32,483 bases of DNA, taken from assembly GCA_041609895.1 (NCBI GenBank), contig JBFIPX010000017.1, positions 1 through 32,483 on the forward strand, read 5' to 3'. Every line of letters starts with the position of its first letter. The stretch's first letter is position 1. The translations under genes and the position numbers were made by a program. Below, piece by piece: positions 15,729 to 24,711 of the stretch. Below the pieces are notes generated by a model, which was not told where the DNA came from, searched no databases, and saw only the letters and a program-made list of their open reading frames with translations. This DNA is from JAHHLP01 sp041609895. Lineage in GTDB: Bacteria; Bacteroidota; Rhodothermia; Rhodothermales; JABDKH01.

Positions 15729-16928
15729 ATGACCGGACGACGCGGCAACCGAAAAGCGAGCGCCAGTCACAATCCCCCGCTTCGGATCGCTCTCTATTCC
15801 CACGACACCTGCGGACTTGGCCACCTGCGCCGAAATCTTCTCATCGCAGAAACGCTTCGGTCGAAGCTGTCAGCACACATTCTATTGATATCTGGAATTC
15901 GCGAGGCAGGGTCGTTTTCGATGACGAACGGCATCGATACTCTCCTTCTCCCCGCTCTCGCAAAGATCGACAACCTCAAGTATGAGCCCAGGCGATTGGG
16001 CGTCGGTCTATCCGACCTTGTGGCGATACGATCGGGTTCGATCCGTGCGGCGGCAACCTCTTTTTGTCCGGACATCTTCATCGTCGACAATGTGCCACGC
16101 GGAGCCCTTGGCGAACTGGACGATACTCTCGTCGCACTCCAGGCCAACGGGGGCACGAGATGCGTGCTCGGATTGCGGGATGTACTCGACACACCGGAAA
16201 ACGTCCGACGGGAATGGTCCCGAAACGACAACATCGCGGCGATTCGCGAACTGTATGATGTCGTTTGGATCTACGGTGATCAAGACGTCTTCGATGCTCT
16301 TCGGGAATACGACTTTCCGGAGTTCGTGCGACGCAAGACGGTCTTCACGGGATACATCAAACCCATGGTGCATCCTGGAGGACGCGGATCCCGAATCCGC
16401 CATACCGAAAGCCCGGACCTATGCATCGTCGGCGGAGGCCACGACGGAGCACGACTCGCATCGACCTTTGCGCAGGCTTGCGCCGTGAACCGTCGGAAGG
16501 GCATGATCCTGACCGGACCGTTCATGAGCGATGCAGACGCGCGACGACTTGGTACGCACCCGGAGGTGACGATACGCCGGTTCTCCACAGACCCGATCCA
16601 GCTGTACCGGGCTGCGTCCCGCGTGGTAGCCATGGGCGGCTACAACACAGTTCTCGAGCTGCTGTCGCTCGGGAAGCGGCCCCTCATCGTGCCTCGCGTG
16701 TCACCACGCCAGGAGCAACTCGTTCGTGCCCAGGCTTTTTCTGCTCGAGACCTGGTTGACCTGGTCCACCCCCATGACCTGTCCGTTGCGCGAATTGCGG
16801 CTTGGATTGGTGAGGATGATTGCGCTCCGATCGATTCGCGTGGCGTCATCGACATCGGCGGCCTCGAGACGATTGTAGAACAGGTCAGGAAGTTGACCTC
16901 CAGCCCGACGCTTGCGCTAACGGGATAA
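15729..16928 (+). CDS. Predicted glycosyltransferase (COG4671/GT28-like)
   Basis: The 399-residue protein has a GT-B fold. IALYSHDTCGLGHLRRNLLIAE at the N-terminus is the hallmark of COG4671 predicted glycosyltransferases. The C-terminal donor lobe carries LCIVGGGHDG, MILTGPFM, VVAMGGYNTVLELLSLGKRPL and IVPRVSPRQEQLVRA, as in MurG/GT28-type enzymes that bind UDP-sugars. It is cytoplasmic. I chose the ATG at 15729; a GTG at 15672 gives 19 extra Ser/Arg-rich residues. It opens a plus-strand run of seven genes, and the next gene begins 11 bases after its stop. The acceptor and the sugar are unknown. Confidence 0.82.
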   Translation: MTGRRGNRKASASHNPPLRIALYSHDTCGLGHLRRNLLIAETLRSKLSAHILLISGIREAGSFSMTNGIDTLLLPALAKIDNLKYEPRRLGVGLSDLVAIRSGSIRAAATSFCPDIFIVDNVPRGALGELDDTLVALQANGGTRCVLGLRDVLDTPENVRREWSRNDNIAAIRELYDVVWIYGDQDVFDALREYDFPEFVRRKTVFTGYIKPMVHPGGRGSRIRHTESPDLCIVGGGHDGARLASTFAQACAVNRRKGMILTGPFMSDADARRLGTHPEVTIRRFSTDPIQLYRAASRVVAMGGYNTVLELLSLGKRPLIVPRVSPRQEQLVRAQAFSARDLVDLVHPHDLSVARIAAWIGEDDCAPIDSRGVIDIGGLETIVEQVRKLTSSPTLALTG

Positions 16929-16939
16929 CAGAGAACGAG

Positions 16940-18178
16940 ATGAGCAAGATAGGCTACGTCGTCAAGCGGTATCCGCGCTACTCAGAAACGTTTATCGTCA
17001 ACGAAATACTGTCGCATGAAAGTGCCGGACTCGACATCGAGATCTTCGCACTGCGCCCGCCTTGCGACACGCATTTCCAGAGCATTCTTGCCGACGTTCG
17101 CGCGCCCGTCCATTATCTGGAAACGACCTCACGCGCGACGGCTTTCTGGGGCCGGTTGGTGCAGGCGGCGGAAAGGTTTCCGCGCATCTGGGCGTCCCTG
17201 GAGGGCGCGAGCCGGCTGCCGGCAAGAGACATATTCCAGGCGATCCATCTTTCAGAGCTCGCGGCCGATCACGGGGTGGCGCACCTGCATGCACACTTTG
17301 CCAGCGCCGCGACCGACGTCGCTCGACTTGCAAGCAGCATGTCTAACATCGCGTATAGCTTTACCGCCCACGCAAAGGACATCTTCCACAAGGACGTAGA
17401 CGAAATATCGCTGGCAGACAAGCTGCGGGAAGCTGCCTTTACGGTGACCGTGAGTGATTTCAACGTCCGATTCCTGAAAGACAAGTTCGACGAGGATGCC
17501 GCCCGGGTCCGGCGGATCTACAACGGCCTGAACGTCGAGGAATTTCGCTTCTCATCTCCAGCCGAGCGCGCTCCGCTCATTCTCGCTGTCGGACGCCTTG
17601 TGGAGAAGAAAGGCTTCGAGGTCTTGATCGACGCGTGCGCCATACTGCATCACAAGGGATGTCGCTTCTCGTGCGTCGTTATTGGAGAGGGTGAAGAACG
17701 TGCAGCTCTGGAGGAACGCATCGCCGAACTCGAGCTGGGTGACAAAGTGCGTCTTGTTGGTCCGAGGCCTCGCCCCGACGTCATTGCCATGATCCGCAAG
17801 GCGTCGGTCATGGCTGTGCCATGCGTGATCGGTACCGACGGTAACCAGGATGGGCTGCCCACGGTCTTGCTGGAAGCGATGGCTCTTGGTACACCGTGCG
17901 TATCGACCGACGTGACGGGAATACCAGAAATCGTTCATCATGGTGAGACGGGACTCATGGTACCTCAACGCGACCCGCGATCACTCGCGGCTGCAATGAC
18001 CACCTTGCTGCAGGAGTCACCGCTTCGATGTCAGCTTGCCGGCAACGCCCGCAAACTCGTGGAGCAGAATTTTAACGTCGAAAATTCTTGCGCCGAGCTT
18101 CGAGGACTTTTCACCCATGTGATGCACGAACATCGTGGCGCTACAGCCCGCCGCGTCTTTCTGGGGAGGGTGGCATGA
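16940..18178 (+). CDS. GT4 glycosyltransferase (WcaL/AmsK-like)
   Basis: The 412-residue protein is a retaining GT4 enzyme. The N-terminal VVKRYPRYSETFIVNEI is typical of the WcaL/AmsK exopolysaccharide subgroup, followed by HLHAHFASAATDVA and SFTAHAKDIF. The donor lobe has LILAVGRLVEKKGFEVLIDA, RFSCVVIGEGEER and DGLPTVLLEAMALGTPCVSTDVTG with the EX7E-type glutamates. The ATG at 16940 gives this family N-terminus; the frame extends 40 residues upstream inside the previous gene without similarity. It starts 11 bases after the previous stop and its own stop overlaps the next start. It probably adds a sugar to a lipid- or glycoside-linked acceptor at the cytoplasmic membrane face. Confidence 0.9.
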   Translation: MSKIGYVVKRYPRYSETFIVNEILSHESAGLDIEIFALRPPCDTHFQSILADVRAPVHYLETTSRATAFWGRLVQAAERFPRIWASLEGASRLPARDIFQAIHLSELAADHGVAHLHAHFASAATDVARLASSMSNIAYSFTAHAKDIFHKDVDEISLADKLREAAFTVTVSDFNVRFLKDKFDEDAARVRRIYNGLNVEEFRFSSPAERAPLILAVGRLVEKKGFEVLIDACAILHHKGCRFSCVVIGEGEERAALEERIAELELGDKVRLVGPRPRPDVIAMIRKASVMAVPCVIGTDGNQDGLPTVLLEAMALGTPCVSTDVTGIPEIVHHGETGLMVPQRDPRSLAAAMTTLLQESPLRCQLAGNARKLVEQNFNVENSCAELRGLFTHVMHEHRGATARRVFLGRVA

Positions 18179-19347
18179 GAATCGCTTACGTATGCATGGA
18201 TGCAGGCGTGCCGGTATTTGGGTCCAAAGGCTGCTCAATACACGTGCAGGAAATACTGCGGTTTTTTGTGTCACTCGGTGCAGAGGTGACCGTCTTCACG
18301 CCGCGCATCGGAGGGCCGCCGCCCTCTGATCTGCATTCAGTCGCAGTTAAAACGCTACCGGTCAAGGGAGACCCGCTCGGTGATAGCGAGGCCATCGCTA
18401 TCGCCATGAACGAGTTGCTGAGGCAAGCGCTCCGATCCGACGATAAATTTGATGTCGTTTATGAGCGACATTCTCTATTTGCCTATGCAGGAATGGAATA
18501 TGCTCAAGAAGATGGCATCGCCGGGATTCTTGAGGTAAATGCCCCGCTTATTGACGAGCAGCAGCGTCACCGGCATCTGGCCCGAGCAGAACTCGCACGC
18601 CGCACCGCCCGCGTAGCATTTCGTGCAGCCAGCTCTGTGATTGCAGTGTCGAGGGAAGTGCAGGACTACGTGCTGTCAATGGCGCCCGACGTCGACATTG
18701 TTCACGTCATACCGAATGGAGTCGACGCCGACCGATTTCGACCCCGAAAACGAAGTCACAATTCGAGGCGACGAGAAAGCTTTACGGCCGGATTCGTGGG
18801 CAGCCTCAAGCCTTGGCACGGCGTCGAAGACCTGGTACGGGCGTGGCAACTGGTTTGCGAACGGATCGCCAATGCAGAGCTGGTCATCGTCGGCGACGGA
18901 CCGGAGCGGACCAGCCTCGAAACCCTCTCAGAACACCTGGGCGTGTCGGATCGGGTTCGTTTCACCGGTGTCGTGCCGCATGAGGATATCCCACGCATTC
19001 TCTCCGCGATGGACGTGGCCGTGGCACCGTACCCCAGAGACGGAGAATCCTATTTTTCCCCGCTCAAGGTCTTCGAGTACATGGCTGGGGGCGTCCCCAC
19101 GGTAGCTACTCGGTGCGGTCAGATTCCGGAGTTGGTGTCTCACGGACAAACGGGTCTACTTGTCGAGCCCGGTGATGTCACCGCAATGGCCGAGGCGATA
19201 TACTCCGTCTTCGCCGACCCGGTTCACGCCTCGATAATGGCCGTCGCCGCACGACGCTACGTGATGGACAAACACACGTGGTGGTCCGTTGGCATACGAA
19301 CGCTCGAGTCGGCGGGGATCAGCGTGGCTCATTCTGTCGCCGCATGA
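18175..19347 (+). CDS. GT4 glycosyltransferase
   Basis: The 390-residue protein is a second GT4 enzyme. MRIAYVCMDAGVPVFGSKGCSIH is a typical glycine-rich acceptor-lobe start; later motifs are VIAVSREVQDY, HVIPNGVDADRF, GFVGSLKPWHGVEDLVRA, LVIVGDGPER and SYFSPLKVFEYMAGGVPTVAT, giving the catalytic EX7E region with FSPLKVFEYMA. The ATG at 18175 overlaps the previous stop by four bases (ATGA) and is preceded by GGGGAGGG, the clearest Shine-Dalgarno in the cluster. Translation of the two GT4 genes is thus probably coupled. Its stop likewise overlaps the start of the ABC transporter. Confidence 0.9.
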   Translation: MRIAYVCMDAGVPVFGSKGCSIHVQEILRFFVSLGAEVTVFTPRIGGPPPSDLHSVAVKTLPVKGDPLGDSEAIAIAMNELLRQALRSDDKFDVVYERHSLFAYAGMEYAQEDGIAGILEVNAPLIDEQQRHRHLARAELARRTARVAFRAASSVIAVSREVQDYVLSMAPDVDIVHVIPNGVDADRFRPRKRSHNSRRRESFTAGFVGSLKPWHGVEDLVRAWQLVCERIANAELVIVGDGPERTSLETLSEHLGVSDRVRFTGVVPHEDIPRILSAMDVAVAPYPRDGESYFSPLKVFEYMAGGVPTVATRCGQIPELVSHGQTGLLVEPGDVTAMAEAIYSVFADPVHASIMAVAARRYVMDKHTWWSVGIRTLESAGISVAHSVAA

Positions 19348-21173
19348 GTCGACCCGCTTCCATACGCCACTCGGTGCCCACGCTCGTACGCACGATCGGT
19401 CATTTCTGGCCCTACCTGCGAACACATCGATGGATGATTGCGGGCTCATTGAGTGCCCTTCTGGCGGGAGTGGTACTTCGCGCTCTCCAGCCTTGGCCGA
19501 TAAAGATCGTCTTCGACGAAGTGCTCGGGGTTGGAACGAATAGCACTGCCGTCAACCCTGTACTGCTTCTTGGTCTCGCGGGTGGCGCCCTCGTAGTCAT
19601 CCTCACACTCCGCGCCGTAGCCACCTATGCACACAAAGTCGGGTTCGCGCTTGTAGGAAACCGTGCGCTTACACGCATACGTGCCGACCTATATCGACAC
19701 GTGCATTGCCTGCCGTTGTCGTTTCACACAGGATCGCGCCGCGGCGACTTGATCGTTCGGATGACCGGCGACATCGGTCGGCTCAAGGAAGTCACCACAA
19801 CGGCGCTTATGCCGCTCTTGGCGAGCGTTCTCGTCTTCGTGGTTATGGCGACTCTCATGCTGTGGGTTAACGCGTCGCTCGCGTTCGTGGCGTTACTATC
19901 ACTCCCCCTCTATTTCCTGCCGGCAACCCGACTCAACCGAAAGATAAAGCGTGCCTCGCGCGATCAACGCAAACGTGAAGGTGCTATCGCCGCAACCGCT
20001 TCCGAGTCGATTCATGCCATTGAGGCGGTACAGGCGCTCTCTCTCGAGCAAGTATTTGTCGACGCGTTCGCGGGACAGAACAAGAAAAGCCTGAAGGAGG
20101 GCGTGAAGATCAGGCGACTGGCTGCGAAGCTGCAGGGATCGGTGCAGGTGATGACCGGCCTTTCAACCGCTGCCGTGCTGTTTTACGGGGGCATGCTAGT
20201 GCTTCGCGGCGGACTCACACCAGGTGAACTGCTGGTCTTCCTATCGTACCTCAAGGCGATGTTCAAGCCGATGCAGGACTTCGCCAAATACTCGAGCCGG
20301 CTTGCGAAGGCATCGGCGGCGAGTGAAAGGGTGATGGAGCTATTTGCGCAGACGCCGACCGTAGTCGATTCCCCGGACGCCGAAGAGACTCCTCCGCTAC
20401 TGGGCGAGATCACGTTCAGCAACGTATGCTTCTCCTACGATAACGCAGGAGAACACCTTGCAAACATCGACCTACGAATACCGGCCGGTCAGCGCGTCGC
20501 AATCATCGGTGCTTCGGGACACGGAAAGTCTACGCTGATATCGCTGGTCCCCCGCCTATACGACCCGACGTCAGGGTCGGTCCTCGTAGATGGAAGAGAC
20601 ATCCGGGAATACACACTCGCCTCCCTGCGCGGCCAAATCAGTATCGTTCTACAATCGACGGCATTGTTCGCCGCGACGGTGGCTGAGAACATCGCATTGG
20701 GGGTGCCGGAGGCAGGTACAGATGAGATTGTCGCAGCCGCGCGGCTCGCTCACGCCCACAACTTCATCAGCCTTCTGCCCGATGGCTACGACACCCAGCT
20801 GGCAGAATCGGGCGCGACTCTTTCGGCTGGACAACGCCAACGAATTGCCCTCGCCAGGGCCGCGATCAGAAGAACGCCCATCCTCATCCTGGATGAGCCC
20901 ACGACCGGTCTCGATGAACATGCCAGCGGGGAAGTGATATCCGCCCTCGAACAGGTAAGTCGCGGTCGGACAGTGCTGCTCGTAACGCACGAAGTCGCCC
21001 TCGCGGCCCGCTGCCACCGCGTCGTCGTGCTGGAAGGCGGCCGGATCGTGGAAGACGGCAATCCCGCCGACCTCCTTGACCAGAACGGAATATTCGCCCG
21101 CATGAATGCGCTGCACAAGATGAAGAAGAACCATGTACCCACCAGAGAGGTCCGCTACGCTCGGACCGCATGA
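19344..21173 (+). CDS. ABC exporter half-transporter (fused membrane and ATPase domains)
   Basis: The 609-residue protein is a type IV ABC exporter subunit that works as a dimer. Six membrane helices span about 20-325, with the ABC_membrane motif RADLYRHVHCLPLSFH. The nucleotide-binding domain spans about 350-590: Walker A GASGHGKST (389-397), Q-loop IVLQSTALF, signature LSAGQ (493-497), Walker B ILILDE (513-518) and H-loop VTHE. The architecture is MsbA/HlyB-like and fits export of a lipid-linked or soluble glycoside, although the substrate cannot be read from sequence. The ATG at 19344 overlaps the preceding stop as ATGA; the four-base gap to the next gene makes co-expression nearly certain. 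Confidence 0.95.
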   Translation: MSRPASIRHSVPTLVRTIGHFWPYLRTHRWMIAGSLSALLAGVVLRALQPWPIKIVFDEVLGVGTNSTAVNPVLLLGLAGGALVVILTLRAVATYAHKVGFALVGNRALTRIRADLYRHVHCLPLSFHTGSRRGDLIVRMTGDIGRLKEVTTTALMPLLASVLVFVVMATLMLWVNASLAFVALLSLPLYFLPATRLNRKIKRASRDQRKREGAIAATASESIHAIEAVQALSLEQVFVDAFAGQNKKSLKEGVKIRRLAAKLQGSVQVMTGLSTAAVLFYGGMLVLRGGLTPGELLVFLSYLKAMFKPMQDFAKYSSRLAKASAASERVMELFAQTPTVVDSPDAEETPPLLGEITFSNVCFSYDNAGEHLANIDLRIPAGQRVAIIGASGHGKSTLISLVPRLYDPTSGSVLVDGRDIREYTLASLRGQISIVLQSTALFAATVAENIALGVPEAGTDEIVAAARLAHAHNFISLLPDGYDTQLAESGATLSAGQRQRIALARAAIRRTPILILDEPTTGLDEHASGEVISALEQVSRGRTVLLVTHEVALAARCHRVVVLEGGRIVEDGNPADLLDQNGIFARMNALHKMKKNHVPTREVRYARTA

Positions 21174-21177
21174 TCCC

Positions 21178-22146
21178 ATGGCGAAGAACCCACACGTTTT
21201 CATTGTCGGGTGTCCCCGATCGGGCACCACCCTGCTTCAGAGGATGCTGGACAATCACGGCGACCTCGCGGTAGCCAACGACACCCATTTCATTCCCCGC
21301 GTCATTGCGAAAGAAACCGAAACGGACCCTCGGCTCACGGCAGACCTGGTCGAACGGGTACGGTCGTACCGTCGGCTCGACCGGTTGGGGTTGACCGAGG
21401 AGCACTTGTCAGAGGCTGCGTTCGCAGCATCATCGTTTAGCGAGTTCGTCTCACTGCTGTACGATGCCTTCGCGCACCTTCACGGAAAGACTCTGGCGGG
21501 CGAGAAGACCCCCGACTACGGACAGCACATCGACCGGCTGATCTCCCTCTTTCCAGAGGCCAGGTTCATTCACATCGTTCGCGATGGCCGCGATGTAGCC
21601 CTCTCGACGATTGATTGGGCGAACCCGACGAAGGGCCCCGGCCGGTGGACACTGTGGCCGGTAAGCCCGATGGCCGCATCGGCACTGTGGTGGCGATGGC
21701 AGGTCGAACCTGCGCTACAGGCTCGAGCCACGCACGGACTCGAAAAAGTGCTGGAGCTCAGGTATGAGGACCTGGTGTCTGCGCCCGAGTTCGAACTCGA
21801 CCGCATCACGCGATTTCTCGGCATCCCATACGACGTGGAAATGGCGAGGTACTTCGAAGGCAAAGAGAAGTCAACCGCAAACCGTTCAGCCAAGTCCGCA
21901 TGGCTTCGGCCGACGCAGGGCCTGCGTGACTGGCGAACCCAGATGTCGGAGCACGATCTCGCGCTTTTCGAGGCGCTTTGCGGCGACTTGCTGGAAACCC
22001 TCGGCTATGGCACCTACTCGGAAAAACACAGCTTGCTCGTAGCCGAAGAGGCCGACCTCGGCTGGAACTGGTGGCAAGCGTGCAATGGGAAACCGCGAAC
22101 GATGCAGAAACTGATCCGGAACGCAGTAACGAGCCTCGCCGCATAG
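21178..22146 (+). CDS. PAPS-dependent sulfotransferase
   Basis: The 322-residue protein is a sulfotransferase that would move sulfate from PAPS to a hydroxyl or amine of a carbohydrate or other small acceptor. The 5'-phosphosulfate loop is GCPRSGTTLLQRML (P13-T18), AGEKTP lies at 107-112, and the 3'-phosphate motif is RFIHIVRDGRDVALS (129-143). LELRYEDLVSAPEFEL and ITRFLGIPYD complete the family pattern. I chose the ATG at 21178, four bases after the ABC gene stop; an ATG at 21133 adds 15 residues overlapping that gene. The presence of this enzyme amid glycosyltransferases and an exporter suggests a sulfated glycan product. No PAPS-synthesis gene is in the window. Confidence 0.92.
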   Translation: MAKNPHVFIVGCPRSGTTLLQRMLDNHGDLAVANDTHFIPRVIAKETETDPRLTADLVERVRSYRRLDRLGLTEEHLSEAAFAASSFSEFVSLLYDAFAHLHGKTLAGEKTPDYGQHIDRLISLFPEARFIHIVRDGRDVALSTIDWANPTKGPGRWTLWPVSPMAASALWWRWQVEPALQARATHGLEKVLELRYEDLVSAPEFELDRITRFLGIPYDVEMARYFEGKEKSTANRSAKSAWLRPTQGLRDWRTQMSEHDLALFEALCGDLLETLGYGTYSEKHSLLVAEEADLGWNWWQACNGKPRTMQKLIRNAVTSLAA

Positions 22147-22155
22147 AGAAACGAC

Positions 22156-24621
22156 GTGCTGAACGACCACGACATAAGACTGGCCGAGCGTGATGGTCAA
22201 CTACCGGGTATGCATTTGCTCCTTGATGCAAGTGCCGTCGGTGAGAAGATGCGGGAGCACGGACGTCCCGCATGTGACGGACTCCGACTTCTCTACATCC
22301 GATACAAACCGGGCGTGAACATACTGGTCGGCTACGGCCGGCACGACGTAGTTGAGCTGTACGGAAAAGCATTTCGACCGACCGACCACGCGAAGCTTTT
22401 GAAGGCCCGCGAGAAGAATCCGGGACCGGACTCCAACACGCGGGGATTACTCGTTCTCGACGACCCGAGTGTAGTAGTAGCGACGTTTCCGGCCGACGCA
22501 AAGCTGCGGACGCTGTCCCGTCTTTCCTTCCACCGCGAAATCCGTCGGATCGCACGAATGGCTGGCGCGAGCAGGCGACGGTCAGCCATCGAGACTATCC
22601 GTTACAAGCCCGAGCGCCGCTACGTGGGACGACTGTACGATCGCCGCGGAGATGCGGCCTGCGTCAAGGCGTTCACTCGCCAAGGACTTGCCAGAGCCGT
22701 GTCCGGTTGGAACGCGGTTTCCAACAATGACATCATACCGACCCCGCGCCTTCTCGGCGAGATCCCGCACCTGTCGACGCTCGTCCTCGAATGGCTCAAG
22801 GGTCGATCGATGCACGACCTCATTCTCTCGTCGGAATGGGAAGAGGCTCACGTTGAAGCCGCCGGACAAGCGCTGGCCCGACTGCACCGACTTGAGCCTG
22901 ATAAACTGCCGCAGCATGCAGCGGCTGCAATGACAGAGTCGGCCGTAGACCTGCAACGCACGCTCGTCGTGCTGTTGCCCGAGCGCAAGACCCAGCTTGC
23001 CGAACTGTTCCGCCACGCGCGACGCGTCGTGGCCGAACTGAGCGCACGTCGATGCTTCCTGCACGGCGACTTCAATCACGAACAGGTGCTTGTTACCGGC
23101 GAGGAGATACGGTTTCTCGACTTCGATCGAACGGCTATGGGACCCGCCAAGATCGATCTCGCCACCTTTGCGGCTCACCTTGAGCTAGACGGCTGCTGCG
23201 GCCGAATCGACCCGGCCCAAATCGAACCGATTGTCCTCGCCTTGAAGTCTGGATACCTGGAAGGAGGAGGCCGCCTCCGCACTTCGCTGTCCGCCCTCAC
23301 GGCAGTTGTGTTGCTTCAGCTGGCGTCCACGCCCTTCCGGAGCGGCGACCGGGACTGGCCCGATCAGATGAGCCGAATTCTAGACCGGTGCGATGTGCTG
23401 CTCGGGATCGATCGAGGAAGTACACATTCGCCAAACGCCGTACTACCGACACATCGAGGCCCGGCGACATCAACGTTGGATTACGGGGCAGAGAACACGA
23501 AAGCAAGTTGGTCTCAGGAGGCGCGAGACGCGGAGCAGAACGGCCAACCATTGAAACAGTCCGGATCGAATCAGGATAGCGGCTCGGCCGCCACAACATT
23601 CAAAGTACCCTTGCCGTCTACTGCTTCTGCAGATTCAGACCCCGACCCAAAGGAGAACGAGCTGCTATCCCGTGCTCTCGACGCAGATTACGTAGGCAGA
23701 TTGCTGCGGTCCCGAAGAATCCGCATCATCGATGAGGTTGATTCAGGTGGCGCCCGGATCTCGTCGGCACGATTGGTGAAGCGGCGACCCGGCAAACGAT
23801 TCGTGGTAGCCTATGACCACGAAGGTAATGAGTTCGGCCTCATCGGAAAGGTGCGCCACAAAGGCGTCAACCGCAGGAGCTACAGCGTCATGCAAGAGCT
23901 GCACGGCCTTGGATTTGCAGCGGGAGCAAGCCGACCCTTCGCCGTGCCGCGACCCGTTGCGATCCTCGACGAACTCAACATGACGCTCTACCAGAGGGTT
24001 AATGCGAATGGCGCCGCCGATGCTCTCTTGACCGACCAGGGAGAGGACGTCGCCTGGCGGATCGGCAGGGGCTTGGCGTCTCTTCACGCGGTGCGCGCAC
24101 TAACCGACCGGCACCACACGGTGCCGCAAGAAGTAGGGATCCTAACCGATTGCCTCAAGCGCTACGGCGACGCACGTCCGGACCACGCGGACCGAGCATC
24201 CGACATACTATCCCGCTGTAGACATCTGGTCTCCGACAGCCCCTATTCACTGACGGCCATTCATCGAGACTTTCACCCGGAGAATGTACTGGTGGAGGGC
24301 CGGCAGGTGTACATCATCGACTTCGACCTTTATTCGCTCGGCGACCCCGCGATCGATGCCGGTAACTTCATCGGTCACCTCGTAGAGCTGGGAATCCGCA
24401 ACTACAATGATCCTGAAGCGCTGGATGATCTGGTTCGCGCGTTTCGCGCGGGATACCGGGACGCCGATGGCCCTGCGGATCGGCGGCGCATCCAGAGCTT
24501 TGCCACGCTCACGCTCGCACGACACATCTACCTGAGTTGCGTCAGGCCGGGTCGGTCATCCACAACAGAATCGTTGATGGCATGCTGCGAGCGACGGCTC
24601 CGGCCGGCTGCCGCAGCATGA
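22156..24621 (+). CDS. Double APH-fold phosphotransferase (two kinase domains in one protein)
   Basis: The 821-residue protein holds two complete aminoglycoside-phosphotransferase/choline-kinase-type domains. Domain 1 (about 140-415) has a probable catalytic Lys in CVKAF (K171), HGDFNHEQ (303-310) and metal-binding DFD (322-324). Domain 2 (about 500-810) has HRDFHPEN (703-710) and DFD (722-724). A polar, Ser/Pro-rich linker (about 420-500) joins them. Residues 47-73 carry an extra N-lobe-like strand pair (IRYKPGVNILVGYG) resembling that of domain 1 (IRYKPERRYVGRLYD). The start is GTG at 22156, nine bases after the sulfotransferase stop. It probably phosphorylates two hydroxyls of a sugar or glycoside made by the neighbouring enzymes; an antibiotic-resistance role is possible but less likely in this context. 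Confidence 0.87.
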   Translation: MLNDHDIRLAERDGQLPGMHLLLDASAVGEKMREHGRPACDGLRLLYIRYKPGVNILVGYGRHDVVELYGKAFRPTDHAKLLKAREKNPGPDSNTRGLLVLDDPSVVVATFPADAKLRTLSRLSFHREIRRIARMAGASRRRSAIETIRYKPERRYVGRLYDRRGDAACVKAFTRQGLARAVSGWNAVSNNDIIPTPRLLGEIPHLSTLVLEWLKGRSMHDLILSSEWEEAHVEAAGQALARLHRLEPDKLPQHAAAAMTESAVDLQRTLVVLLPERKTQLAELFRHARRVVAELSARRCFLHGDFNHEQVLVTGEEIRFLDFDRTAMGPAKIDLATFAAHLELDGCCGRIDPAQIEPIVLALKSGYLEGGGRLRTSLSALTAVVLLQLASTPFRSGDRDWPDQMSRILDRCDVLLGIDRGSTHSPNAVLPTHRGPATSTLDYGAENTKASWSQEARDAEQNGQPLKQSGSNQDSGSAATTFKVPLPSTASADSDPDPKENELLSRALDADYVGRLLRSRRIRIIDEVDSGGARISSARLVKRRPGKRFVVAYDHEGNEFGLIGKVRHKGVNRRSYSVMQELHGLGFAAGASRPFAVPRPVAILDELNMTLYQRVNANGAADALLTDQGEDVAWRIGRGLASLHAVRALTDRHHTVPQEVGILTDCLKRYGDARPDHADRASDILSRCRHLVSDSPYSLTAIHRDFHPENVLVEGRQVYIIDFDLYSLGDPAIDAGNFIGHLVELGIRNYNDPEALDDLVRAFRAGYRDADGPADRRRIQSFATLTLARHIYLSCVRPGRSSTTESLMACCERRLRPAAAA

Positions 24622-24711
24622 GAATGACGGACTAGCCCAGCGAGCCTATTCGACGTCACCTTATTGTCACCACCGAGAGCACCCCCCACCTTTTCCCAAA
24701 CCTTCGCGACA

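Noticed and set aside
21806..22555. 249-codon minus-strand frame across the sulfotransferase/kinase junction
   Set aside because: It spans two well-supported plus-strand genes and is Arg/Ser-rich without a fold signature.
22156..24621. Aminoglycoside resistance gene
   Set aside because: The APH fold is shared by many metabolic kinases; two domains within a glycosyltransferase/exporter operon fit glycan modification better.
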